A stretch of 34,916 nucleotides of DNA, taken from Gemmatimonadota bacterium. Its GTDB lineage: Bacteria; Gemmatimonadota; Gemmatimonadetes; Gemmatimonadales; Gemmatimonadaceae. Both the position numbers and the translations under genes were made by a program. The notes beneath the pieces were generated by a model that did no database searches, was not told the origin of the DNA, and saw only the letters and a program-made list of their open reading frames with translations. Below are positions 24,133 to 33,600 of this stretch, piece after piece (position 1 is the first letter of the stretch; each line of letters begins with the position of its first letter). The stretch lies in assembly GCA_002737115.1 (NCBI GenBank), contig NSHR01000036.1:1-34916 (forward strand), read 5' to 3'.

Positions 24133-25451
24133 GCGACGGGCTCGTCGGCCGTCAGTACGTTCAGCACCGCCGCCTGCAGAATCGTGAGTCCTTGCTGCAA
24201 CTCCGTGTCGGAGATCGTTAGGGGCGGCATGAGCTTGACCACTTCATCATGCGGACCGCTGCGCTCCGCCATCAAACCGTTGGCCCAGGCCGTTTGGGTA
24301 ATCCGGGCCGCCATGGCAGGATCTGGGCAATGCAGCCCCTGCATCATGCCGCGACCACGGACAGAGAAGCCGACGTGCGGGTGCATGGCGACGATCGACT
24401 GCAGCGCGGCGTGCATCTCCGTTGCTCGACTTGCAACGGTCAGCATAAGATCATCATCGCGCCAATAACAGCGCAGTGCAGTGGTTGCGGCCACAAATGC
24501 GAGATTAAATCCGCGAAACGTGCCGTTGTGCTCGCCCGGCGCCCAGACGTCGAGATGCGGCTTCATGAGCACGAGCGCCAACGGCAGGCCGATGCCACCG
24601 ATGGCTTTGGACAACAGCACGATGTCGGGGGTGATGCCGGCCTCTTCGAAGCTGAAGAACGTCCCGGTCCGTCCACACCCGGCCTGAATGTCGTCGACGA
24701 TCAGCAGCACTCCGCGGGCGGCGGCGATGGCGGCAACCCCACGCAACCATTCGGGCGAGGCCACGTTGATGCCGCCCTCGCCCTGCACGCACTCCACGAC
24801 GATCGCGGCCACGCCCTCGCCTCGCGCTACCGCCTGATCCAGCAGAGCGGCGAGCGCGGCCAGTGCCTGCTCGGTCGTCTGGCCGTTCGCCCGATCGTAC
24901 GGCGCGACCAGGACATGCGGCAGCGGCACACCGGCACCGGCGCGCGCCATCGGATTGGCCGTCAGCGCCAGTGCGCCGAGTGTCATGCCATGGTAGGCCT
25001 GCGAAAACGATACGACGGTGCGGCGACCGGTGACCTTTCGCGCCAGCTTGAGCGCCGCCTCGACGGCATTCGTGCCCGTGGGCCCCGGGAACTGTATCCG
25101 GTAGTCGAGTCCACGTGGCACCAGAATTGTGCGCTCGAATTCCTCGAGAAACTCGCGCTTCGCGACCGTGTGCAGGTCGAGCGAGTGCAGCATCGCGTCG
25201 TCCGCCAAGTACGCCACGAGGGCGGCCTTCATTCTCGGCTCATTGTGCCCGTAATTCATCGTGCCGGCGCCGGCGAAGAAGTCGACGTACTGACGACCAT
25301 GCTCATCCCACAGGCTGGCGCCACGCGCACGGGCAAAGACCGCCGGAAAGCTGCGACAATAGCCGCGCACCTGAGACTCTCGTCGCGCAAAAACGGCAGT
25401 GGCCGGGTCACGTGGTGTCTCGACATCGGCGTCGCAGGTCACATTCTTCAT
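24120..25451 (-). CDS. Class III aminotransferase, diaminobutyrate--2-oxoglutarate type (EctB-like)
   Basis: This PLP-dependent transaminase would interconvert L-aspartate 4-semialdehyde and L-2,4-diaminobutyrate with glutamate as amino donor. The 443-aa protein has GAGTMNYGHNEP (61-72), GPTGTNAVEAALKLAR (123-138), SQAYHGMTLGAL (150-161), VDDIQAGCGRTGTFFSFEE (252-270) with the PLP-contacting Asp, the Schiff-base lysine in LLSKAIGGIGLP (Lys282), and HNGTFRGFNLAF. The DDIQAGCGRTG and NGTFRGFN wording is typical of EctB and siderophore-type diaminobutyrate aminotransferases. No ectA or ectC lies beside it, so ectoine synthesis is not indicated here. It could instead feed diaminobutyrate to a nonribosomal product. 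The start is the ATG at 25451, and the 3' end overlaps the adaptor gene. Confidence 0.88.
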   Translation of the reverse strand: MKNVTCDADVETPRDPATAVFARRESQVRGYCRSFPAVFARARGASLWDEHGRQYVDFFAGAGTMNYGHNEPRMKAALVAYLADDAMLHSLDLHTVAKREFLEEFERTILVPRGLDYRIQFPGPTGTNAVEAALKLARKVTGRRTVVSFSQAYHGMTLGALALTANPMARAGAGVPLPHVLVAPYDRANGQTTEQALAALAALLDQAVARGEGVAAIVVECVQGEGGINVASPEWLRGVAAIAAARGVLLIVDDIQAGCGRTGTFFSFEEAGITPDIVLLSKAIGGIGLPLALVLMKPHLDVWAPGEHNGTFRGFNLAFVAATTALRCYWRDDDLMLTVASRATEMHAALQSIVAMHPHVGFSVRGRGMMQGLHCPDPAMAARITQTAWANGLMAERSGPHDEVVKLMPPLTISDTELQQGLTILQAAVLNVLTADEPVACVV

Positions 25452-25457
25452 GCCCGT

Positions 25458-25486
25458 GAATTACCGGACTCAGCCATGCTAGTCAA
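25458..25486 (-). promoter_or_regulatory. Candidate promoter for the aminotransferase gene
   Basis: On the minus strand, TTGACT (25481-25486) is followed after 17 bp by TAATTC (25458-25463), in the 63-bp AT-rich divergent gap. The -10 match is only moderate, and it sits so close to the ATG (25451) that transcription would start at or near the start codon, giving a leaderless or very short-leader mRNA. This is a pattern match only. Confidence 0.35.
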
Positions 25487-25514
25487 GTAAAGCAGCTTTT
25501 GTTATTTTTCGAGT

Positions 25515-26531
25515 ATGAAAAATCTTTTTCGGGTGCTCCAAACACTCGCGGTCGCCACGATCGCGATAGCCAACGTCAGCGCCCCTGTTCATGCGCAAGC
25601 TGCGGCCGCGGATACCGTCACGGTCCAGACCGTGACACTTCAAGATGGTTCGGTCCTGCAGGGACGACTCATCGCCCAAACCGCCGATTCCATTGTCGTC
25701 GTGTCCAAGTCGTATGGTCAGCTCACGCTGGCGCGTTCGACGGTACGCTCCATCAGCGGCGACAATCCAACCGAGCAGGTCAGTGCGCTGGCAGCAGTGC
25801 CGACGATCAGCCATCAACGTGCGAAGCAGGCCCAGTGGTCGTCACAGATCGAGCTCGGCATCCAGTCGTTTTCCGCGCTGACCAAGCCCGACGCCGAGGG
25901 GAACAACATTGGGGGATCGATTCGCAGCAGAAGTATTGGCCTCAATCTCGCGCGCTCCGGACCCAGCTCGACCATGAAAATGGGGCTGCAGGTGAACTAC
26001 TTTCGTCAGGATCCGCATCCGGCGGCCGCAAACGATCTCTTGCTCACCATCACGGCGGCTCGGGATCTCGGAGCGTCGCCGTACCGCGTCGTCGCCCAGA
26101 CCTTTCTGGAGAAGAACAAGCCGCAGAGTATATACTTTCGTTTCACGCAGCATATCGGGATCGGCCGTCTTGTCGTCAAGAGTAAGCGCGTGAAGATGTT
26201 CTTGGCGCCGGGGCTCGCGTACTCCCGTGCCGACGCAGATGAGGAAGCCGAGCTGGCGATCAGCCAGTCGGTCACGCTCAACGGCCCGGGTGTCGGCGTG
26301 TACGAATCGATCGCGTGGCAGGTGATCCCGTCGGTCACCTTATCGCAGAATTTTCTCTCCACGATCACCTCCGGTCGTCGGCAGTCGGCAGCTGCGATCA
26401 CCGTGAGTGGCATGCTCGCCCCCCGTATCGGCGTCAACGTCGTCTACAATCGTCGCTACGATTCGGGCATGGTCGATCCGGTCAACAAGACCTTCACGAA
26501 ACTGGTGATCGGGCTACAGCTCTCCCGTTGA
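25515..26531 (+). CDS. DUF481 family exported protein, probable outer-membrane barrel
   Basis: This 338-aa protein has a cleavable signal peptide (MKNLFRVLQTLAVATIAIANV, ending near VHAQA). Residues of about 38-85 resemble the small beta-rich segment seen before DUF481 regions (VTLQDGSVLQGRLIAQTADS, LTLARSTVRSISGD). The rest is a run of amphipathic beta strands with alternating polar and hydrophobic residues, ending in a strand with final Arg (LVIGLQLSR). This is compatible with a DUF481-type outer-membrane barrel. Function is unknown. It is divergent from the aminotransferase (63-bp gap) and 47 bp upstream of the phosphopantetheinyl transferase, so it may share a transcript with that gene. 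Confidence 0.75.
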   Translation: MKNLFRVLQTLAVATIAIANVSAPVHAQAAAADTVTVQTVTLQDGSVLQGRLIAQTADSIVVVSKSYGQLTLARSTVRSISGDNPTEQVSALAAVPTISHQRAKQAQWSSQIELGIQSFSALTKPDAEGNNIGGSIRSRSIGLNLARSGPSSTMKMGLQVNYFRQDPHPAAANDLLLTITAARDLGASPYRVVAQTFLEKNKPQSIYFRFTQHIGIGRLVVKSKRVKMFLAPGLAYSRADADEEAELAISQSVTLNGPGVGVYESIAWQVIPSVTLSQNFLSTITSGRRQSAAAITVSGMLAPRIGVNVVYNRRYDSGMVDPVNKTFTKLVIGLQLSR

Positions 26532-26578
26532 GTAGTGACGGGGCCGTGCATGGGAGTGGCGCCGCATCCTTGGGCGTG

Positions 26579-27244
26579 ATGTGGCGATGGCGGGCTATTA
26601 CACCCGATGATGCGGACCGGAACGGTCGCTGGCGGACCGGGCTCGCCGCTCACGAGATCAATCATGCGCTCGGGCTGTCCATGCATGCTGTCCGCGCCTC
26701 CTATGTCGCCGCGCGCGAGGTCCTGCGGTCGCTGGTGGCCGAGTGGGCGGGCACCCTGCCGAGCGCCGTTCGCTTGGAACGCACCCCACTCGGCGCGCTT
26801 TACCTCCCCGACTATCCCCTCGCCGGCTGTTCGCTCAGTCATACCGGCGGCGCAGTGCTGGCGACGCTGCGACCGAATGGCCCGGTCGGGGTCGATCTCG
26901 AGACCATATCCCGCCCGATCGGTGATCTCGACGCGCTGATCGGCACGGCCTGTACCGCGCATGAGCAGGCGTGCCTGGCGGCACTGCCGCCGGCGCTGCG
27001 GCATCGGCACTTTCTGACAATCTGGACGGGCAAGGAAGCGGTGCTGAAGGGACTGGGACTTGGACTCAGCGTGGACCCGCGCGACGTGGCGGTTCATCAG
27101 GTCGAACAGTCCCCCTCGTCGGCACGATGGCACCGACCGCGACCAGGCGCCGCCGATCGCTGGCAGCTGGAGCGCATTTATGAGATTCCCGACCACATTG
27201 CCACCGTCGCGGTGCCGCAATGTGAAACGCTCCACCGCGGATAG
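26579..27244 (+). CDS. 4'-phosphopantetheinyl transferase, Sfp type
   Basis: This 221-aa enzyme transfers the phosphopantetheine arm of coenzyme A to a serine of carrier domains. Characteristic motifs are the SLSHTG segment (His88), GVDLE (Asp106, Glu108, magnesium ligands), and WTGKEAVLKGLGLGL (Trp149, Lys152, Glu153, Lys157). The length and order fit the Sfp group that activates nonribosomal peptide and polyketide carrier proteins. The obvious client here is the carrier domain in the large synthase that starts 1.7 kb downstream. The ATG at 26579 is the first Met after the DUF481 stop; GTG codons slightly upstream (26576 and about 26544) are alternatives. The stop codon lies inside a strong hairpin. 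Confidence 0.9.
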   Translation: MWRWRAITPDDADRNGRWRTGLAAHEINHALGLSMHAVRASYVAAREVLRSLVAEWAGTLPSAVRLERTPLGALYLPDYPLAGCSLSHTGGAVLATLRPNGPVGVDLETISRPIGDLDALIGTACTAHEQACLAALPPALRHRHFLTIWTGKEAVLKGLGLGLSVDPRDVAVHQVEQSPSSARWHRPRPGAADRWQLERIYEIPDHIATVAVPQCETLHRG

Positions 27245-27262
27245 TCCGTGGTGGAGCGTTTC
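27224..27262. terminator. Bidirectional rho-independent terminator between convergent genes
   Basis: GAAACGCTCCACCGCG (27224-27239) pairs with CGTGGTGGAGCGTTTC (27247-27262) over 16 bp, with a single G-U wobble, around a 7-nt loop. The A and T tracts at the ends of the stem make it work in either direction, for the phosphopantetheinyl transferase (plus) and the DUF697 gene (minus). The TAG stop of the former (27242-27244) sits in the loop. Confidence 0.85.
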
Positions 27263-27285
27263 CTTGTGCCGTGCCGCGCCGCGGA

Positions 27286-27837
27286 TCAGGCGGGCGTGGC
27301 CACCATATCGGCGGACATCACGTCCTCAGCGACCACCACACCTTCGGCTTCGCTCTTCGAGAACATGCTCTTGCCCTTCTCGAACTGACGCGACACGACG
27401 CCTTTGCCCTTGGCGTACTGCTCGGCGGCGGACTTCTTCGCCTGCTCCACATCGAACGACAGCATCGTGCCGCCGGCGGCGAAATGAGCGACAAACACGC
27501 GGCCCACGATGTTGGTCGCGGCGGAACCGAACACCGACATCGACACCGACGCAACCGCCTGGCCGACGAGGGGAATCACGCGCAGCATGCTCATGGCGCC
27601 AGCTGACTTGGCCACCGACGTCGCCGTCATTCCGGCCAGCAGCGCGGCGATCGTGCTCTTTCCCCACTCTTCGGAGAAGTCGGCGCCAAAGTGCTTCGTG
27701 ATGTCCTGGATCATCGCGAGATTGACCGCCGCCAGCGCGGCGAGGTCGAGCACGGGGATCGGGACTAAGCCAGCGCCGGCCGCATAAAGCGTGTACTTGC
27801 TGACGATGTTCTTCGCCGCCATGTGCGAATCAGTCAT
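27286..27837 (-). CDS. DUF697 (YcjF-like) membrane-associated protein
   Basis: This 183-aa protein resembles the DUF697 family. Hydrophobic helices near the N-terminus (IVSKYTLYAAGAGLVPIPVL, then DLAALAAVNLAMIQDITKHF) are followed by Gly/Ala-rich segments (STIAALLAGMTATSVAKSAG; VIPLVGQAVASVSMSVFGSA) and a charged helical tail (KKSAAEQYAKGKGVV). DUF697 domains are usually attached to or encoded beside GTPases; none is seen nearby. The ATG at 27837 is supported by GGAG five bases upstream (27843-27846). A longer frame to 27942 would overlap the predicted promoter and is rejected. The function is unknown and its link to the biosynthetic genes is unclear. Confidence 0.75.
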   Translation of the reverse strand: MTDSHMAAKNIVSKYTLYAAGAGLVPIPVLDLAALAAVNLAMIQDITKHFGADFSEEWGKSTIAALLAGMTATSVAKSAGAMSMLRVIPLVGQAVASVSMSVFGSAATNIVGRVFVAHFAAGGTMLSFDVEQAKKSAAEQYAKGKGVVSRQFEKGKSMFSKSEAEGVVVAEDVMSADMVATPA

Positions 27838-27917
27838 GCGAACTCCATTAATGAAGTAAACCTGCTCGCCTGATCGGAAACCTGGAGACCGAGCAGCATA
27901 TCGGGCCGACTGTTGGT

Positions 27918-27947
27918 AATATAAGGCGACCTCTTCAATCACGTCAA
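27918..27947 (-). promoter_or_regulatory. Candidate sigma-70-like promoter for the DUF697 gene
   Basis: On the minus strand, TTGACG (27942-27947) and TATATT (27918-27923) are separated by 18 bp, among the best consensus matches in the window. Transcription would start near 27911, leaving a leader of about 70 bases before the GGAG and the ATG at 27837. It supports the shorter DUF697 start. Confidence 0.55.
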
Positions 27948-27980
27948 CATGTTACAGCTGCTCGGGGTGGGGCCGTCCGT

Positions 27981-28988
27981 ATGCGCTTAGTCCTCATCGA
28001 GGGCGCTCCCTGTTCTGGAAAATCCAGCATCGCTCAGCATGTGGCTCTGCATGCCACTCCCTCCGGTGTCACGGCGCGTTGGTTTCACGAACGAGAGCCT
28101 GATCATCCGGTTTTTCATTTTTCGCACCTGAACGATTTGCTGCGCTTCGAACCTGACCAGCTCGAAGAAGCCCTCATGACCGGATGGCGCGCCCTCAAGC
28201 CGATTCCACGGTTGGATCTGCTGGTGCTCGACGGGACGCTGATGAATCTCACCATGGGTTTAATGGTCGCCATGGAGGCTCCGGAAGATCGTATTCGCCG
28301 GGTGTTCGGCGACATCGTAGAGTTGCTGCGCCCTTTCGAGCCGACGTTAGTGCAGTTGACCTATCCCGATGTGGATCAGTGGCTGCGAACGGTGTCCGCT
28401 CAGCGCGGTGCGCATTGGATCCACGTGATGCACACCTTGCTCGCGCAGACCCCATTCGCGCGCGCGCACGCCGCGACCTCGGACGCGCCCACCTCGGCCC
28501 CCCGGGGCACTCCCGCCCGCAGTCCGGAGATAGGCCTGCTGCGCGCCTTCTACGCACGGCTAATGGGTCTGATGAGCGACCTGCCCGAATTGTGGCTCGG
28601 CCAGCATGTGGACGTTGCCGTTCAGGACGAGGATTGGCCGCGTGTACGGCGGGACGTCATGGCGGCTCTTGGGTATCCGAGTTCCGAGCCGACCGTGATA
28701 TCGCGTCGCGCGCTGATGGGTTGCGCCGGTCCGTTTCGGGGTCTTAACACCGGGTGCGACGTCACCGTGACCACCGACGGCCACGCGCTGTTCCTCCAGC
28801 ATCACGATTACGTCGTGCACCCCCTTATTCCCACCGGGGCGCCGCGGTCCTATCTCGTCGAAGGGTACCCCTCGGTGGTGACGTTCGACGCGGACCGATC
28901 CGCCCAAAGTCCCCGTTTTCAGATGCGCTCGGCGCTGCACAATGACCGCCTCGTGACCGACACCTTCTGCCGCGTCACCGCGTCGTGA
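27981..28988 (+). CDS. P-loop NTPase, kinase-like, coupled to the synthase gene
   Basis: I do not recognise a named family for this 335-aa protein. It opens with a strand and Walker A motif (LVLIEGAPCSGKSS, Lys14) like small-molecule or nucleotide kinases. A probable Walker B-like strand follows (RLDLLVLDGTLMN, about 77-89). The middle contains FHFSHLNDLLRFEPDQLEEA and a run around TYPDVDQWLRTV. The C-terminal 100 residues or so contain Cys, His and several beta-strand-like segments (VTVTTDGHALFLQHHDYVV, YLVEGYPSVVTF) that look like a separate small domain. Its stop overlaps the start of the giant synthase by 4 bp (GTGA), so it is very probably part of the same pathway. A phosphorylation or other nucleotide-dependent tailoring role is a guess. 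Confidence 0.7.
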   Translation: MRLVLIEGAPCSGKSSIAQHVALHATPSGVTARWFHEREPDHPVFHFSHLNDLLRFEPDQLEEALMTGWRALKPIPRLDLLVLDGTLMNLTMGLMVAMEAPEDRIRRVFGDIVELLRPFEPTLVQLTYPDVDQWLRTVSAQRGAHWIHVMHTLLAQTPFARAHAATSDAPTSAPRGTPARSPEIGLLRAFYARLMGLMSDLPELWLGQHVDVAVQDEDWPRVRRDVMAALGYPSSEPTVISRRALMGCAGPFRGLNTGCDVTVTTDGHALFLQHHDYVVHPLIPTGAPRSYLVEGYPSVVTFDADRSAQSPRFQMRSALHNDRLVTDTFCRVTAS

Positions 28989-30650
28989 GCCACCCACCCG
29001 AGCCGAAGTCGCTGGTTGACGCGTTGCTGCGGCACGTGCGCAACACGCCCGAGAAGCGGTGCATGACGTTCCTCGACAATGGCGAGGAGGAGTCGGACTG
29101 GTGCACGTATGCGGAGCTCGATCGGGATGCGCGTGCGGTCGCGGCGAACATTACCCGCTATGCCGCGACTGGCGAACGCGTGCTGCTGCTTTTTCCCCCG
29201 GGTATTGATTTCATCCGCGCGTTTGTCGGGTGCCTATATGCGGGCGTCGTTGCGGTCCCAGCCTATCCGCCGCGACGAAATCGAGGTGCCGAGCGCATTA
29301 CGCGCATCATCGCCGATGCGGATGCGACGTGCGTGCTGACAACGAGCGGTGCCGGTGCCACGCTACCCTCGTTCGAGAGCCGCGGCCGAGCGCTTCCCGT
29401 GCTCCACGTCGCCGCCGCTCCGTCCGTGGCCGATGCGTTTGTGCCGTCGCCGCTCACGGGGAGCGACCTCGCGTTTCTGCAGTACACGTCCGGTTCCACG
29501 GGAGCACCCAAGGGCGTGATGGTGTCGCACGGCAACCTGCTCCACAACCTCGAAACGATTCGGCAATCGCTCAGCATGAGCGACGCCAGCGTATTCGTCG
29601 GGTGGCTCCCCGCGTTTCATGACATGGGGTTGATCGGTCAGCTGTTGTCGTCGTTGTATAACGGCGCGACCTGCGTATTCATGGCACCGGCGGCGTTCCT
29701 GCAGCGTCCAGTGCGCTGGCTGCGCGCGATGTCGACCTATCGGGGCACCATCTCCGGTGCGCCGAATTCCGCCTATGAGCTGTGCGTCACGACGACGACC
29801 GCAGAAGAGCGCGCCACACTCGATCTCTCGGCGTGGACGTTTGCCTACAACGGCGCCGAGCCGGTACGCGTTGGCACCATTCGTCGTTTCACGGACGCGT
29901 TTGCCGTAAGCCAGCTGCGCGCCGAACAGATCCAGCCGTGCTACGGCATGGCCGAGGCCGTGCTGTTGGTGTCCGTGCAGGGCGCGGGTAGGGCGCCCGC
30001 GTTCACTATGCATCAGGGTCGCGAATTGGTGGGCTGCGGACATGCGTGGCACCGCGCCCAGGTGCGCATCGTGGACCCGGAAACGCGACACGTGTGCGCC
30101 GACACGACGGAAGGCGAAATCTGGGTGTCCGGTGCGAGCATCGCGCAGGGCTACTGGAATAATCCGGCCGCCACAGCAGACGTCTTTGGCGCCCGACTGT
30201 GCGACGATGATGGCGCGACGTACTACCGCACCGGCGATCTCGGATTCTGGGCCGACGGCCATCTCTTCATCACGGGACGACGGAAAGACCTGATCATCAT
30301 CCGCGGACGTAACCTGTATCCGCAGGATGTCGAAACCAGCGCGGCTGCGGCCTATGCCGATCTGCTGGCCGATCATTGTATTGCGTTCGGCATCGACATC
30401 GACGCCGAAGAACAGCTGGTCGTGGTGGTCGAGCTGCCGCGTGCGCTGATACGAGGTGATCACGACGCGATCATGCGGGCCGTTCGTGACATGGTAGTGC
30501 ACGAGCATGAGATTGCCCCGGCCGCCATCGTGCTCGTGCGCACCGCGACACTGCCGCGCACGTCGAGCGGCAAGGTGCAGCGGCAGCAATGCCGTCAGGA
30601 GTTCGTAAGTGGGTCACTCGTCGCTCTGGCGCAGTGGACAAAGCCCACAT
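28985..30650 (+). other. Domain: fatty-acyl-AMP ligase (FAAL) loading domain
   Basis: This domain activates a fatty acid as acyl-AMP and passes it to the next carrier domain without coenzyme A. Motifs are YTSGSTGAPKGVMVSHGNL (ATP-binding loop), WLPAFHDMGLIG, FAYNGAEPVR, YGMAEAVLLVS, YRTGDLGF, IIIRGRNLYPQDVE and LPRTSSGKVQR with the C-terminal catalytic Lys. The wording RGRNLYPQDVE and HDMGLIG is FAAL rather than amino-acid adenylation. The chain length cannot be predicted from reading. Confidence 0.9.
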
Positions 30651-33600
30651 TCGTCGTCGCCGCATCGGACGGCGGATCACCCACGCGGGACGGTCCGTCG
30701 CGCGAGGCGATCAGCGAGTGGCTCGTCACGCGTCTGTCGCAACACACCGGCCGGGCACCGGCGTCGATCGATCGCCGTGCCTCGTTCAGCCAGTTTGCCC
30801 TCGATTCGATGCAGACCGTCGGTCTGACTGGCGAGCTGCAAGCATGGATTGGTCGCGACGTGCCAGCGACCGTCGCGTACGACTATCCCACGATCGACGC
30901 CATCGCCGCGTACCTCACGGACACACCGACAGCGCCGGCCATGGGGCACGCGCCGGCAGACGGCATCGTGGACGATCCGATCGCGATCGTGGGACTGGCC
31001 TGCCGGGTGCCAGGCGCCGATACACCAGAGGCATTCTGGGCCCTGCTGCGCGATGGCCGCGATGCCATCACGATGCCTCCACCGTCACGCGACGCGAACC
31101 TGGGCGACGGCGGCTATCTCACCGACGTGGCGCGCTTCGATGCGGCCTGCTTCGGCATCTCGCCACACGAGGCGGGGTTGATGGATCCGCAGCAACGCCT
31201 GCTCTGCGAGGTGGCATGGGAAGCACTCGAGCGTGCTGGCATCACCCCGTCGTCATTGGCGGGCTCGCGCACCGGCGTCTTCGTCGGGGTCAGCGCCGGC
31301 GACTATCTGCGCCTGGCGACCGCAGCGGGGGGCACCGCCGAGCCCCACGGGGCCACGGGGAATGCCCCGAGTATCGCGGCGAACCGCCTGTCGTATCTGT
31401 TCGATTTGCGGGGGCCAAGCTGGAGCGTCGATACGGCGTGCTCGTCCTCGCTCGTCGCGGTGCATCAGGGATGCGAAAGCCTCCGCTCCCGGACGAGTGA
31501 TCTGGCGCTGGTTGGTGGGGTGAATCTCGTGCTCACCCCCGACCTCACCACCGCATTCACCCGTGCGGGTATGCTGTCGCCGCAACGCCGCTGCCGCACG
31601 TTCGACGCGGCCGCCGATGGATACGTGCGCGGAGAAGGCGCCCTGGTGTTCATCCTCAAGCGCCACAGCGACGCACAGCGGGACGGCGATACCGTCTGGG
31701 CGTTGCTGCGCGGCAGCGCCGTGAATCAGGACGGACGCACGCATGGTCTTACCGCACCGAACGGCCCGTCGCAGTCTGCCGTGATTCGGGAGGCGCAAGC
31801 GCAAGCCGGTGTCACGAGCGCCGATGTTCAGCTCATCGAAGCACACGGCACCGGCACCGCTCTCGGCGATCCCATCGAAGTACAGGCGCTGCGCGCGGTG
31901 TTCGAGACCGACCGCGATTCCCCCTGCTATCTCAGTGCCACCAAAGCGAACATTGGCCATCTCGAGGCCGCCGCCGGCATCGCCGGGCTGTGCAAGGTGG
32001 TCCTCGCCATGCGACATGGCGTGATACCGCCGCAGGTGCACTTTGCGGCGCTCAATCCGCGCATGGATCTCGGTAGCACCTTCAGGATCGCGACCGCGTC
32101 GCAGCCATGGCCCGCGGCGGCGCGACGTCTCGCTGGCGTGAGCGCCTTCGGCTTCGGTGGCACGAATGCGCACATCGTCGTTGAAGGCGTTGCGGTCGCG
32201 GCGATGCCGACCGGCGGCGATGCGGGCGTGCTTCCGCTCAGCGCGCGCACCCCCGCAGCGCTGCGCGCGCTGATGACCCATGTGGTCGAATGGCTCGATC
32301 GCTACCCCGGTGTGTCGCTCGCACCGTTGGCACGGGCCTGGAGCGCGACGCGTGATCCATGGCTGCACCGGATCGCCGTAGCGGCGACGAGTACGACCGA
32401 TGCCGCGGCGCTGTTGCGTGGTGCGATCGCAACGCGCACGATCGACGAGACATCGCCCACCGTCTTCGGCGACGTGACGCTTTTGACGAAGGCCGAGCAG
32501 ACCGCGGTGCAGCGCTTCGTGCACGGCGAGGTCGTGGATTGGGGAGCCCTCTATCCAGAGGCCGGCCGCGTCCCTGACGCGCCGACCTATCCGTTCGAGC
32601 CGGTGCCCCATTGGCTCCCAGCCGCCACGGCGCCGGCCGCGCGCCATACACCCGCCGCGGACTCATCATCGACGGGTGTCGTCACCGCACCCGCGCCCGC
32701 TGGCGCCCTCCGATTCGGCGTGATGTTTTTCGCGGCGAGCGCGGCGACCGTATCGGGCGATGGCTATCGGCTGCTGCTGGATGTGGCGCGGTACGTCGAC
32801 ACGCATGGCTTCAGCAGCATCTGGCTTCCCGAGCGCCACTTCACGACACTGGGCGGAGCCTACCCGGCACCCGCCGTGTTGCACGCGGCGCTGGCCATGT
32901 GCACGCAGCATGTGCGCCTGCAGGCCGGCAGTGTGGTCGCACCACTGCATCATCCGGTGCGCATCGTCGAGGACTGGTCGATCGTGGACACGCTCTCGAA
33001 TGGTCGCGCTGGGATGTCCTTGGCGGCAGGCTGGCATCCCGACGACTTCACGCTGGCGCCGGAGCACTACGCCGAACGCCAAGCGCATCTGTATAAAACA
33101 CTGGACGTCGTGCGCGCACTCTGGCGCGGTGAACCCTTTGTGGGTCCGAACGGGCTTGGACAGGAGGTCGCCGTTCGCTCGCTACCTCGCCCCGTACAAA
33201 CCGAGTGTCCGATCTGGATCACCGCAGCGGCGAAGCCCGAGTCGTTTGAACGCGCCGGAACGGCGGGCGCGAACCTGCTCACGCACTTGCTCGATCAGGA
33301 TGTCGACGCGCTCGCCAGCAAGATCGTGCGGTATCGCGCGGCCCGTGCCGCGGCCGGCTTCGATCCGTCGTCGGGACAGGTGACGGTCATGATCCACACG
33401 TTCGTGGGAGCAGACGAGCGCGCGATCCGGGAAGAAGCACGGGCGCCCTTCTGTTCGTACATCAGTGAGAACATCGGATTGCTCACGGGTCTGGCCCAGA
33501 GCCGAGGGCAGCCCGTGGATCTCGCCGCGCTCGCGCCCGACGACAAGGCGGAGTTCATCGACTTTCTGTACGAGCGATTCGCGACGTCGCGTGGACTGAT

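Noticed and set aside
24249-25490. 413-codon plus-strand open frame
   Set aside because: Antisense to the aminotransferase gene, which has clear family motifs. The antisense product has none.
24120-27244. Ectoine biosynthesis cluster
   Set aside because: Only the EctB-like aminotransferase is present. No EctA acetyltransferase or EctC synthase is encoded in the window.
27838-27942. Extended N-terminus of the DUF697 protein
   Set aside because: It would overlap the best promoter match. A GGAG ribosome site supports the ATG at 27837, and the extension shows no family similarity.
29363-32647. Long minus-strand open frames (29363-30589 and 31253-32647)
   Set aside because: They are antisense shadows of the synthase frame, rich in Arg/Gly/Ala with no recognisable motifs. 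High GC gives long spurious frames on the opposite strand.
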